A stretch of DNA of 45,862 bases from an uncultured Eggerthellaceae bacterium (GTDB lineage: Bacteria; Actinomycetota; Coriobacteriia; Coriobacteriales; Eggerthellaceae). How positions within the stretch are numbered: the first letter of the stretch is position 1; each line of letters opens with the position of its first letter. The stretch covers positions 1 through 45,862 of the forward strand of contig CANOHY010000014.1 in the NCBI GenBank assembly GCA_947565915.1, written 5' to 3'. The notes below the pieces were generated by a model. The model was not told the origin of the DNA. It worked only from the letters and a program-made list of their open reading frames with translations, and did no database searches. The position numbers and the translations under genes are program-made. Shown here in pieces: positions 22,728 to 32,009 of this stretch.

Positions 22728-25700
22728 TCATGCTTCGGCGCTCGTGAGCTCTTCCAAAAGCTTCAAGATGTCCTGCATCAGCTGGCCATCATCTTCGGCA
22801 GCGAAGTACTTCAGTGGCAGGCGCAGCTTGCGTCCCTCGGGCGTCCAGGTTGCCTTGGCGCGGCGAAGCTCGGACATGATGTCCTTGGGCACATCGATGG
22901 GGCTCACCACCAGCTTTCCTCCTGCTACCGAGATGAGCTGGATGCGGTTCACGAAGGCTATGGCCTTTATGAACGCCTTCGTGAACAGGTTCTCGGCCTC
23001 GGGTGGCATGTCAGGTCGCTTGCTTGCCAGGTCGTCGTAGACAGCCTGCACCAGCTCCGGCGAATCGGCCGAAGCGATGCGCCGGTACCACAGCACGCGC
23101 TCGTCGGCATCGGGCACATAGCTCTCGGGCAGGAACGTCTGGCCGGGGATGTTAACCGTTATGTCCGAGAGGGCGGGCGGCAGCTCGTCGGCCGCCTTCA
23201 AGTCGCCCTCGCGCGTGGCATTCACCGCTTGGGCGAGCATTTGCGCGAAAAGGTCGAAGCCCACCGCGCTCACGTTTCCCGATTGCTCGGCGCCCAACAT
23301 GCTGCCAGCACCGCGTATCTCGAGGTCGCGCATGGCGATGCGCATGCCGCTGCCTAGATCTTGGTATTCGCCCAGTGCCTCCAACCGCGCTACGGCCTCT
23401 TCGGTAAGGGGGATGTTGTCGGGGAACATGAAGTAGGCGTAGGCTTGCGTGGCCGAACGTCCCACGCGCCCCTTCAGCTGGTAGAGCTGTGCAAGCCCCA
23501 GGCGCTGCGAGTCCTCGATAATGAGCGTGTTCGTGTGCGGATTGTCGATTCCGCTCTCGATGATGGTGGTGGCCACCAGCACATCCAGCTCACCAGCCGA
23601 AAACTCCTCCATCACGCTTTCCAGCTGGGTCTTGTCCATTTGGCCATGCGCAACGCCCACACGTGCCTCGCCCGCTGCCTCTTGCACGCGCGCGACAGCA
23701 TCGTCGATGGACCTCACGCGGTTCGACACGTAGTACACCTGGCCACCTCGCGCCAACTCACGACGAATGGCTCCGCTCACCACGTCGGGGTCGTATTCGC
23801 CCACATGCACCTCCACGGGACGCCGCTCATCGGGAGGCGTCATGATAAGCGACATGTCGCGCACGCCCGAAAGCGACATCTGCATCGTACGCGGGATGGG
23901 CGTGGCTGAAAGCGTGAGAACATCGATTGATTCGCGCAAGTTCTTCAGTTGCTCCTTGTGCCCTACGCCAAAGCGTTGCTCCTCGTCGATGATCACCAGC
24001 CCCAAGTCGTGCGGATTCACGTCGCGCGAGAGCAAGCGGTGCGTTCCCACCAGGATATCCACCGTGCCCTTCGCGAACCCATCGAGAGCCGCTTGCTGTT
24101 GGGCGGGCGTGCGAAAGCGCGAGAGCACTTCCACCTTCACACCAAAGGGCTCGCAGCGCTCCTTGAAGCTGTAGTAGTGCTGCTGCGCCAGAATGGTGGT
24201 GGGACAAAGCACCATCACCTGCTTGTTGTCCTGCGTGGCCTTGAACGCCGCCCGCAGTGCCACCTCGGTTTTGCCAAAGCCCACATCGCCGCAGATGAGT
24301 CGATCCATGGGCTTGCCCGCTTGCATGTCGGCCTTCACGTCGGCGATAGCAGCCAGCTGATCGGGGGTCTCGGGGTAAGGGAAGGCTTCCTCCATCTCAC
24401 GCTGCCAGGGCGTGTCGGGGCTGAAGCGGAAGCCACGCACGGCCGCACGTCGCGCATACACGTCTACCAAGTCGAAAGCAAGCTTTTTCGTGGATTTGCG
24501 CGCTCGCGTCATCGCACGCGACCAATCGGAGGTGTTCAGGCGCGTCAATCGCGGTTCGCTGCCTTCAGGACCCACATAGCGCGTCACGCGATCGAGCTGC
24601 TCGACGGGCACGTAGAGCTTATCGCCTTCGGCATATTCTAAAAGCAGGTAATCGCGCGTCACACCACCGACATCCTGTTGCACCAGGCCCGAGAAGAAGC
24701 CGATGCCGTGGGCTGCGTGCACCACGTAATCGCCCGGCTTGTAGGGGAAGGTGACTTCGGTTATATCGACGTGGCGTGTGGGCCTGCGCGCTTGCGCACC
24801 CTGGGTGTCGGATACGCTGATCATGGCCAGATGCGCCTTGGGGATTATCATCCCAAGCGGAATCTCCACGTCTACCACGTTCACTAGGCCGCGCTTCAGG
24901 CGCCCCTTGTCGTCGTCGAGCACGTCAAGGCGCTCTTCGATGGGAATGCCATGCTCCACGAAAGCAAGCTCCATATCCTTGCGCGCCCGATAGTTTGGCG
25001 CACTGAACACCACCGTGAAATCGCCTTCTACGAGCGACTTCAAGCGTCCGAACAGCTTGTCGGGGTGCCCAGCAACCTCCACGCGCTTCACGGGAAGCTC
25101 GTCATCGACGTCGATGCCCACGCGCATGAGCGAAATATAGGTAGCTCGCGTGCCAAGGCCAAAGTCCAGCTGGGCTGCTTGTTCGTAGAGCCCTTGCAGA
25201 GCGATGTTCGAACCATGAGCGTCTTGCGCAATCTCCTCGGCTGCATGCAGGGCATCGTCGAAGAGCGATTTCGGTTCCACCAACGATATCAGCACGTTGC
25301 GGCCGGCATAGGCACCAAGCGAGACTGTGCGGTCGTAGAGGTAGGGCAAAAGCGCGTCGGCGCCATCGAAATGCAAGCCGCCTTCCAACTGTTCGAACAG
25401 CTCGCGCAAGGCGGGGTTCGAGTTCGCTGGCCGCTTGAGCTTGTCCACCGCGCGCGCCCGCATGGCAGGCGAGCTGAGGAACTCGCGCACGGCATAGATG
25501 CTCACGCTTTCGATCATGCCGATGGTTTGCCCGGTGGAGGGCACGATGCGCCGAATCTCGTCCAGCTCGTCGCCGAAGAAGTCAAGTCTCACGGGGTAAG
25601 GCAGGTTTCCAGGGAAGACGTCAATCGTGCCACCAAGCACGCTGAACGTGCCAGGGCCGTCAAGTTCGCCCGTGTTCTGAAAACCTCGCTCCTCAAGCAA

Positions 25701-26201
25701 GCGCGGCACATCCTCGTAGGTTGCTAGGTTGAGTTCATCGGCACCGGGCATGTCCATAAGCTCGCGGCCTGCCACCAGCTGGAAGGGAAGGTGCACTCCA
25801 GCCTCAGGTGGTGGCAATTTGCGCAACAATGCCCGTGCTGAGGCAACCACCACGCAATGCTGGCCGCTGGAAAGCCTATGGGCAATCTCCAAACGCCGCG
25901 CTATCTGGCGCGGGTTCGGAGGCTCGAAAGCATAAGGGCGGTCCTTGCGTTCGGGGAAGTAGAGCACTTCGTCGTCGCCCAGGTAAGCCGCCGTGTTGCG
26001 AGCGAAGGTGGCAGCTGCCTCTTCGCCAGCCACAACAACCAAAGTTGGTTGCGGCTTATGCGCATAACGGGCTGCAACCATGAAGGGGCGTGCCGACGAG
26101 GCCACGCCCAATGTTGCATCTTGATCGTCATCGAGCTTGTCCCAAAACGCTGCCAAGCACTCTGACTTCTCCAGCGTGTATGTCAGCGCATCTATCAGCA
26201 T
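22728..26201 (-). CDS. mfd: transcription-repair coupling factor
   Basis: 1157 residues from the ATG at 26201. Mfd displaces RNA polymerase stalled at DNA damage and recruits UvrA. The order fits: a UvrB-like N-terminal module (FPERKDRPYAFEPPN, with AFWDKL near the start), the RNA polymerase-interacting domain (KPGDYVVHAAHGIGFFSGL), then translocase motifs including ICGDVGFGKTEVALRAAF (Walker A), IIDEEQRFG (DEEQ box), LSATPIPRTM and the TRG region, and a C-terminal domain. Length is standard. The frame is open 47 codons further upstream but those overlap the end of ettA and read as low-complexity Arg-rich sequence. It starts 35 bases after ettA on the same strand. Confidence 0.95.
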   Translation of the reverse strand: MLIDALTYTLEKSECLAAFWDKLDDDQDATLGVASSARPFMVAARYAHKPQPTLVVVAGEEAAATFARNTAAYLGDDEVLYFPERKDRPYAFEPPNPRQIARRLEIAHRLSSGQHCVVVASARALLRKLPPPEAGVHLPFQLVAGRELMDMPGADELNLATYEDVPRLLEERGFQNTGELDGPGTFSVLGGTIDVFPGNLPYPVRLDFFGDELDEIRRIVPSTGQTIGMIESVSIYAVREFLSSPAMRARAVDKLKRPANSNPALRELFEQLEGGLHFDGADALLPYLYDRTVSLGAYAGRNVLISLVEPKSLFDDALHAAEEIAQDAHGSNIALQGLYEQAAQLDFGLGTRATYISLMRVGIDVDDELPVKRVEVAGHPDKLFGRLKSLVEGDFTVVFSAPNYRARKDMELAFVEHGIPIEERLDVLDDDKGRLKRGLVNVVDVEIPLGMIIPKAHLAMISVSDTQGAQARRPTRHVDITEVTFPYKPGDYVVHAAHGIGFFSGLVQQDVGGVTRDYLLLEYAEGDKLYVPVEQLDRVTRYVGPEGSEPRLTRLNTSDWSRAMTRARKSTKKLAFDLVDVYARRAAVRGFRFSPDTPWQREMEEAFPYPETPDQLAAIADVKADMQAGKPMDRLICGDVGFGKTEVALRAAFKATQDNKQVMVLCPTTILAQQHYYSFKERCEPFGVKVEVLSRFRTPAQQQAALDGFAKGTVDILVGTHRLLSRDVNPHDLGLVIIDEEQRFGVGHKEQLKNLRESIDVLTLSATPIPRTMQMSLSGVRDMSLIMTPPDERRPVEVHVGEYDPDVVSGAIRRELARGGQVYYVSNRVRSIDDAVARVQEAAGEARVGVAHGQMDKTQLESVMEEFSAGELDVLVATTIIESGIDNPHTNTLIIEDSQRLGLAQLYQLKGRVGRSATQAYAYFMFPDNIPLTEEAVARLEALGEYQDLGSGMRIAMRDLEIRGAGSMLGAEQSGNVSAVGFDLFAQMLAQAVNATREGDLKAADELPPALSDITVNIPGQTFLPESYVPDADERVLWYRRIASADSPELVQAVYDDLASKRPDMPPEAENLFTKAFIKAIAFVNRIQLISVAGGKLVVSPIDVPKDIMSELRRAKATWTPEGRKLRLPLKYFAAEDDGQLMQDILKLLEELTSAEA

Positions 26202-26236
26202 GGATGCTTGCTGCTTCCTATCCTTCGTCGCGCTCT

Positions 26237-27916
26237 CTAGTTGCGGGTGAGCCTGCGATGCAGCCGATGGGGCTTTGCCGCCTCGGCGCCCAAGCGCGCG
26301 ATGCGATTCTCTTGGTAGGCCTCGAAGTTGCCTTCGAACCAATACCAGTTGCCTGGATTGTCGTCGGTCCCTTCCCAGGCAAGTATATGCGTGGCCACGC
26401 GGTCGAGGAAGAATCGGTCATGACTTGTAATCACCGCGCAACCGCTGAACTCGTCGAGGGCCTCTTCCAAGCTCGCAAGCGTTTCGGTATCGAGGTCGTT
26501 GGTGGGCTCGTCAAGCAAGATAAGATTGCCCCCTTGCTTTAGCGTGAGAGCCAGGTTCAGCCGGTTGCGCTCGCCGCCCGAGAGCACCTTCGCAGGTTTT
26601 TGCTGGTCAGAACCCTTGAAGCCGAAGCCCGACACATAGGCGCGCGAGGGAACCTCGGTTTCGCCAACCATCATGAAGTCGTTGCCGTCGCTTACGACCT
26701 CCCACACCGTCTTCTCGTCGTCGATGCCCGCACGTCCTTGATCGACATGCGAGAGCACCACGGTGTCGCCGAGTTCCAGTGTGCCGCTTGATGGTTGCTC
26801 TTGGCCCACGATCATCTTGAAAAGGGTGGTCTTGCCCACGCCATTGGGCCCGATTACGCCCACGATGCCATTGCGCGGAAGCGAGAACGAGAGGTCATCG
26901 ATCAGCACGCGTCCGTCGAACTCCTTATGCAGATGCTCAACTTCCAGCACCTTGTTGCCCAGCCGCGGGCCTGCAGGGATATGGATGTCGGTGAAATCGA
27001 TGTCGCGACGGTTCTGCGACTCGGCTACCATCTGCTCGTAGCGCTCAAGGCGTGCCTTGCCCTTGGCCTGACGAGCCTTCGCGCCACTGCGCACCCAGGC
27101 CAGCTCGGCCTTCATCTTCTTGGCGCGCTTGGCATCTTGCTGGCCCTGTGCTTCCAGGCGTGCGGCCTTGGTCTCCAGATACGTCGAGTAATTCCCCTTG
27201 TAGGGATAGAGTCGCCCGCGATCCACTTCGCAGATCCACTCGGCAGCATTGTCGAGGAAGTAGCGGTCGTGCGTGACGGCTAGCACTGCACCTTCGTAGC
27301 GCGTGAGGAACTGCTCCAACCACAGCACCGACTCGGCGTCCAGGTGATTGGTAGGCTCGTCGAGCAGCAGCAAGTCGGGAGCTTCCAGCAGAAGCCGACA
27401 CAATGCCACGCGCCTGCGCTCTCCACCCGACAGCACGCTTACGGGCATGTCTGCATCGGGAAGCTGCAGCGCATCCATCGCCTGGGAGAGCTGCGAGTCC
27501 AGATCCCAGCCGTTGGCGGCATCTATTTCGTCTTGCAGCTTGCCCATCTCTTCCATCAGAGCGTCGAAATCGGCATCGGGGTCGGCCATCTCGGCGCTCA
27601 CCTGGTTGAAGCGCTCCACTTTCGCAAGCACGTCAGCGAAGGCCGCCTCCACGTTCTCGCGCACGGTGGCGTCTTCGATCAGCTTCGGCTCCTGCTCCAA
27701 GATGCCCACCGAATAACCCGGAGCCAAGCGAGCCTCGCCATTCGAGACCTCTTCAAGCCCTGCCATCACCTTCAACAGCGTGGATTTGCCCATGCCGTTG
27801 GGTCCCACGACGCCAATCTTCGCGCCAGGGTAGAACGCAAGCGTGACGTCGTCGAGGATCACCTTGTCGCCGTGCGCCTTGCGCGCCTTGTCCAATACGT
27901 AGATGAACTCTGCCAC
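26237..27916 (-). CDS. ettA: energy-dependent translational throttle protein EttA (ABC-F ATPase)
   Basis: 559 residues, a soluble ABC-F protein with two ABC domains and no membrane part. EttA binds the ribosomal E site and gates the first steps of elongation according to ATP/ADP. Both ATPase sites are intact: GPNGMGKST and LSGGERRR in the first domain, GPNGVGKTT and LSGGERNR in the second, with LLLDEPTNHLD and ILLDEPTNDLD. The basic P-site linker (KAARLEAQGQQDAKRAKKMK onward) lies between the domains. The arm insertion (QVSAEMADPDADFDALMEEM) typical of EttA is present in domain 1. The start is GTG at 27916 with AAAGGA eight bases upstream. It heads the ettA-mfd-GspS-DUF1461 run. Confidence 0.93.
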   Translation of the reverse strand: MAEFIYVLDKARKAHGDKVILDDVTLAFYPGAKIGVVGPNGMGKSTLLKVMAGLEEVSNGEARLAPGYSVGILEQEPKLIEDATVRENVEAAFADVLAKVERFNQVSAEMADPDADFDALMEEMGKLQDEIDAANGWDLDSQLSQAMDALQLPDADMPVSVLSGGERRRVALCRLLLEAPDLLLLDEPTNHLDAESVLWLEQFLTRYEGAVLAVTHDRYFLDNAAEWICEVDRGRLYPYKGNYSTYLETKAARLEAQGQQDAKRAKKMKAELAWVRSGAKARQAKGKARLERYEQMVAESQNRRDIDFTDIHIPAGPRLGNKVLEVEHLHKEFDGRVLIDDLSFSLPRNGIVGVIGPNGVGKTTLFKMIVGQEQPSSGTLELGDTVVLSHVDQGRAGIDDEKTVWEVVSDGNDFMMVGETEVPSRAYVSGFGFKGSDQQKPAKVLSGGERNRLNLALTLKQGGNLILLDEPTNDLDTETLASLEEALDEFSGCAVITSHDRFFLDRVATHILAWEGTDDNPGNWYWFEGNFEAYQENRIARLGAEAAKPHRLHRRLTRN

Positions 27917-27950
27917 CTGGGTTTCCTTTCACGAGGTTGCGAATGGAACA

Positions 27951-27956
27951 ATTGTA
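27951..27956 (-). promoter_or_regulatory. extended -10 element for ettA
   Basis: TGGTACAAT on the minus strand, an extended -10 (TACAAT at 27951-27956), about 35 bases before the GTG start. No good -35 is seen, as expected for an extended -10 promoter. Confidence 0.45.
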
Positions 27957-28005
27957 CCAGCACCCCTAAGCACTCCGTATTGCAAGCACACTCATTGCGC
28001 TTGCT

Positions 28006-28130
28006 TAGTGCGCCCTGGTCTTAGTGTGACGCGGCATTTCCGGAAACCAAAAACGCAGAAATGGCCGAAGGCTATTTCGTAGCGTTTTGGCTTGAGGATT
28101 TGCCGTTCGCACTAAGACCAAGACGCACTA
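28006..28130 (+). repeat. covarying intergenic element, copy 3 (apical type II)
   Basis: A 23-position outer stem (28006-28028 with 28108-28130) has 21 pairs and two C-A mismatches. It is followed by the bulged A (28029) and the inner stem CGCGGCA/TGCCGTT, in which the first pair is a C-T mismatch. The apical module carries GAAATGGCC-GAA-GGCTATTTC (28058-28078) inside a helix of CCAAAAACGC with GCGTTTTGG. It lies eight bases beyond the stop of the FtsX-type gene, with its inferred 3' end facing that gene. Confidence 0.75.
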
Positions 28131-28138
28131 GCTTGTGC

Positions 28139-31100
28139 TTATTCCACTGACTTCAAGGATTCCACCATGTTAATCTTCGCCAACTTCGGTCGCATGAAGA
28201 TGGCAATCAGGATGGCAAAGGCAAGCGTGATGAGGAACGAGAACACGAAGCTCGTGGGCGCGATGGCGCGTCCGAACATCATGCTGGCAGTTTCGGCAGC
28301 TTCAGCGATGTAGAGCGTGAGCGGCAAGCCGATGGCGCAACCGACGACTGCGCCGATGAGCACCATGATGAAGACCTCGCGGAAGATGTACATGCCCACC
28401 TCGCGCTGCGTGAAACCGAGCACTTTGAGGGTGGCGATCTCGCGCACGCGCTCGTTGATGTTGATGTTGGTAAGGTTATAGAGCACCACGAAGGCAAGCG
28501 CGGCGGCGAGCAGCAAGATGACCACGATGAGCTTGTTCATGATCTCGAGCATCTCCACGTAGCGCTCGATTCGGTCTGACATCAGGCTGACGGATGCCAC
28601 GGCGCTCGACCCAAGCAGCGCATCGGCGATCTCGGATCCATTGGCATCGGGCGTGAAGTTGATCAAAACGGCAGAGTATTCGGGTGCCTCGCCCATCACC
28701 TGCTCGTAGAGCTGGGGCGTCATGTAGACGTAATGCTGCAGGTAGTTCTCGGTGATGCCGCCTACGGTGAACTCGTAGCCCTCGCCCATCTTGTCCGCAA
28801 CCAGGTTCTCGTCGTAGAGTGTCAACGTGTCGCCTACGCCCACGCCTAGCTCGGTTGCCGTCTTCTCGCTGAGCACGACGGAATCGGGCGTTAATTCTAT
28901 GGGGTCATGAGTGATGCGGTCGCGCAGCGTGATGTAGCTGCCAAATTCGTCAACCTCGCTTGGAACGATGACCTCGATGCGCAAATCCTCATCGCCGCTC
29001 GATGCGATCATGTTGTCATCGTGCACATACAAGAACGACTCTATGCCCTTTTGCCCAAATAGGCGTGCGGTGCGCTTGTCCTCCAAAGCCTGGCGAAGCG
29101 CAGCACGCTCCGAATCGATCTGCATGCTCTCGCTCTCGGCAGTGCTCTGCGAAGCGGCATCGCTGTCGGAGCCCGAATCGTTGCCAGCACCTTCTGCATC
29201 CGCATCGTCATCGGCCATCGTAACGAGGGCATCGTAGGTGATCAATTCCTCGTATTGATTGGTGACGATATCGCCTATCACGTCGCGCATGCCAAAGCCC
29301 ACCACCAAAAGCGCCGTGCATCCGGCTACGCCGATCACCGCCATGAAGAAGCGCGGCTTGTAGCGGAAGAGGTTGCGCGCTGTCACCTTATGCGAGAAGG
29401 ATATATGCCGCCAAATCGGCTTGATGCGCTCCAGCAGTATGCGCTTGCCAGCCTTTGGCGTGCGCGGCAGCAATAGCGCTGCCGGCTTCTCATGAAGCGA
29501 TGCAGCTACCGCCGCCCAGGTGGCGATGAGCGCAACGCCCACGGTGATGCCAATCGCCTCCGCTGCGATGAGCGGATAGATAGCCAGGGGCATGAACGGT
29601 ATGGAATAGTTGATGGCATACGACGACAAGATGAACCAAGGCAGCAGCTTTCCCATCACCACCACGCCAACCACGCTGCCAATGCCGCTTGCGAGCGCAC
29701 CATAGGCCAAGTAGCGCGCAGCGATGCGTCCCTTCCCATAGCCGAGCGCCTTGTGAGTGCCAATGACCATGCGCTCTTCGTCCACCATGCGCGTCATGCT
29801 GGTGAGCACCACCAGAACCGCAACCAAGATGAACACGAAGGGCAGATACGTGGCTATCTGCTGGATGCTCTGCGCATCATGCTCGCGCGATGCCGCTCCC
29901 ACGTTCTTCGTGCGGTCGGCCACGAACACCTCAGTGGGCTCCAAGTTGTCGATATCGGCCTGAGCATCATTGAGCTCGCGCTCGGCATCGTCGAACTCGT
30001 TTCGGGCATCTTGCTCCTGTTGCTCGAACTCATCCAATCCCGAGGTGTACGACTCGCGCCCCTCTTCGTATTCGCGCACCGCCTTTTCGTAATCGGCCAG
30101 GTTGCGCTCGTACTCTGCCAAACCCTCGTTGTACTGCTTCCATCCCTCGTCCAGCTGCGTGCGCGAGGCCGACAACGAGGCTGCGCCCTGAGCAAGCTGC
30201 GCATCCAACTGCTCAAGCTGCTGGATTTGGGCATCGAGCTGCGCCAATACGGAAGCAGGCGTGTTGGGGTCTTGCGCCAGCTGCTCGCGCTGGGCCCTCA
30301 ACTGCGGAAGCGCGGAAAGGGCCGATGCGTATTGCTCGCGATTCGCCTGCAGCTGCGCAGCTCCTTCGGCGTAGCTCTTCTCGCCGTCATCGAGCTTAGC
30401 CTTGGAATCCATCAGCTGGTGCTGCGCATCCAAAAGCTGAGCGCGCGCATCGCCAAGCTGCCGTTCGGCATCCTTCAACTCATCATGCGCATTCGAAAGC
30501 TCGTCACGCGCATCGCTCAGCTGCTGTTCGGCATCAGCCTTCTCTTGGCGATAAGTGTCCCAAGCATCATCGAGCTCGCCTTGCGCTTCGCGACGCAGAG
30601 CCTCGTTGCGGTCGTGGGTTATGCCGGCCGACGCATCGCGAATGCGCTCGACCACAGGGTCCACCACATCGTCATAGCCAGCAGAACCCCAATGGGCATC
30701 GCTCGCGCCTTCAACCGTCACGTATATCGTTGTGTAGGGAAGATCAGGGTTGAAGGCGGCCGTGGGTACGTACAAGTACAAATCAATGATGCCGCTGCCC
30801 AATTGCGTGGCACCAAGCTCCACGTCCGCGCAGAAGGGCGATGCCAGCACGAAGCCCGTCACCGTGAGCGAATCCACTGCGAAAGCATCGATCGAATCGT
30901 CTTGCGTGCGATCGATATGCAAGGCGTCGCCAATCGAGATGCCTAGGCCGCTTGCTTGTTGCAGCCCAACAACGCACTCGTTGGCCTCTTTGGGCCACTG
31001 CCCTTCCATCAACAACGGCCGATTCAAATAGCTCTCGTCATCGGAAAGAGCATGGGCGCCGTCGCTTGTATCGCTCGCACTAGCTGTAGCTGGCAAAGAT

Positions 31101-31420
31101 TGCACGCTCGCTGCATACGATTCGTCGCCGAAGCTCACCATTGCATCCATGCTGTATCCGGGCATGGCTGCCTTTACGCCTTGAATGGACTTGAGGGTGC
31201 TCAAGCTTTCGTCATCGAGCCCCAAGGTGGACACCACCATGGCATCGTACATGTTGGTGGCATCGAAGTACTCATCGGCGGAATCGCGCAAATCGGGCGC
31301 CGACATGCGCAAACCCGCAAACACGCCTGCACCCAAGAAGGATATGATGGCAATCGCCAAGAACCGCCCGAGCGAATGCCTAATCGTACGGGTGAACTCT
31401 TTGTTCACCGCCTTGCTCAC
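28139..31420 (-). CDS. FtsX/MacB-type ABC transporter permease with a large extracytoplasmic coiled coil
   Basis: 1093 residues. A first membrane helix (about 17-37) is followed by an extracytoplasmic region that includes a MacB-type periplasmic core and a long coiled coil (about 270-490) with repeated DA..QL/DAR.EL heptads rich in Glu, Gln and Ala. Three helices then follow (from about 525), the second FtsX half begins near 700, and the C-terminal FtsX domain has NERVREIATLKVLGF, a typical coupling-helix segment, and three helices. Such permeases do not usually move a small substrate; they act as mechanotransmitters or in lipid or lipoprotein release. The start is GTG overlapping the lipoprotein stop as GTGA. 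No ABC ATPase gene is adjacent, so the motor must be encoded elsewhere. Confidence 0.85.
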   Translation of the reverse strand: MSKAVNKEFTRTIRHSLGRFLAIAIISFLGAGVFAGLRMSAPDLRDSADEYFDATNMYDAMVVSTLGLDDESLSTLKSIQGVKAAMPGYSMDAMVSFGDESYAASVQSLPATASASDTSDGAHALSDDESYLNRPLLMEGQWPKEANECVVGLQQASGLGISIGDALHIDRTQDDSIDAFAVDSLTVTGFVLASPFCADVELGATQLGSGIIDLYLYVPTAAFNPDLPYTTIYVTVEGASDAHWGSAGYDDVVDPVVERIRDASAGITHDRNEALRREAQGELDDAWDTYRQEKADAEQQLSDARDELSNAHDELKDAERQLGDARAQLLDAQHQLMDSKAKLDDGEKSYAEGAAQLQANREQYASALSALPQLRAQREQLAQDPNTPASVLAQLDAQIQQLEQLDAQLAQGAASLSASRTQLDEGWKQYNEGLAEYERNLADYEKAVREYEEGRESYTSGLDEFEQQEQDARNEFDDAERELNDAQADIDNLEPTEVFVADRTKNVGAASREHDAQSIQQIATYLPFVFILVAVLVVLTSMTRMVDEERMVIGTHKALGYGKGRIAARYLAYGALASGIGSVVGVVVMGKLLPWFILSSYAINYSIPFMPLAIYPLIAAEAIGITVGVALIATWAAVAASLHEKPAALLLPRTPKAGKRILLERIKPIWRHISFSHKVTARNLFRYKPRFFMAVIGVAGCTALLVVGFGMRDVIGDIVTNQYEELITYDALVTMADDDADAEGAGNDSGSDSDAASQSTAESESMQIDSERAALRQALEDKRTARLFGQKGIESFLYVHDDNMIASSGDEDLRIEVIVPSEVDEFGSYITLRDRITHDPIELTPDSVVLSEKTATELGVGVGDTLTLYDENLVADKMGEGYEFTVGGITENYLQHYVYMTPQLYEQVMGEAPEYSAVLINFTPDANGSEIADALLGSSAVASVSLMSDRIERYVEMLEIMNKLIVVILLLAAALAFVVLYNLTNININERVREIATLKVLGFTQREVGMYIFREVFIMVLIGAVVGCAIGLPLTLYIAEAAETASMMFGRAIAPTSFVFSFLITLAFAILIAIFMRPKLAKINMVESLKSVE

Positions 31421-31836
31421 GAGGCAGAATCGCCGTTCGATTCGTCTTGGGGCACATAGCGCGAGAACGTGAGGGTGTTATCCGAAGAGTCGGAGAGTAC
31501 CAACTCCTCGTCTTCTATCGCCATGGACGCAGCCTTGTTGCCATCCAAAGTAAGGCTACCCTCGGTATCGCTGGTTGCGCTCCAGGTAAGCTGCTTGACG
31601 TTTCCATACATGTCGAAAGAGCCCGTTCCGTCTTCGTTCAGCGTCATGATGGCATTAGCTCCAAGCGACTTGGCCTCGTCCACTGTTGCTTGATCGAGGT
31701 TCTCCAAGCTGCCGTGGGTGAATTCCCAGTCGCCTACGAAGTTGTCGGCATTGACCGATGGCGCGCAAGCTGCCAGCATCCCACCCAACAGCGTGAGGAC
31801 AACCAGAACTGCTGCGAGCTTCGTCCGTATATGCAT
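31417..31836 (-). CDS. lipoprotein with lipocalin-like domain
   Basis: 139 residues. The N-terminal signal MHIRTKLAAVLVVLTLLGGMLAAC ends in a clear lipobox (LAAC), so the mature protein is expected to be lipid-anchored at the outer face of the membrane. The rest is a small beta-rich domain beginning VGDWEFTHGS, with TLNEDGTGSFDMYG, LTWSATSDTEGSLTLDG and TFSRYVPQ, resembling lipocalin-like domains of Gram-positive lipoproteins. The ATG at 31836 has GGGAGGA seven bases upstream. Its stop overlaps the permease start by four bases, so it is probably a partner of that permease. It lies downstream of the gdhA terminator. Confidence 0.82.
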   Translation of the reverse strand: MHIRTKLAAVLVVLTLLGGMLAACAPSVNADNFVGDWEFTHGSLENLDQATVDEAKSLGANAIMTLNEDGTGSFDMYGNVKQLTWSATSDTEGSLTLDGNKAASMAIEDEELVLSDSSDNTLTFSRYVPQDESNGDSAS

Positions 31837-31918
31837 GCATATCCTCCCATATCGAGGCTGTTCTTCTTAAGGTACCAGTTCGCAAGGACTATCGGGGGCT
31901 TCTTGAGAGATTAACCAT

Positions 31919-31955
31919 AAAACAGCCCCGCCTCCCTTTGCAGAAGACGGGGCTG
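31919..31955 (-). terminator. intrinsic terminator of gdhA
   Basis: On the minus strand, CAGCCCCGTCTTCT pairs with the sequence ending GGAGGCGGGGCTG as a 14-bp stem (31923-31955; a few G-U pairs, loop of about five bases), followed directly by TTTT. This is a standard intrinsic terminator, 55 bases after the gdhA stop. Confidence 0.85.
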
Positions 31956-32009
31956 AAGACCTACAAGGTCGAACGTGCTCGGTCAATCGAGCCAAAGAAG
32001 CTCTGCGCG

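Noticed and set aside
29492..30946. A 484-codon open frame opposite the FtsX-type permease gene
   Set aside because: It lies entirely inside the coiled-coil coding region, where repeated codons keep the antisense frame open; composition is His/Arg/Leu-rich without any domain.
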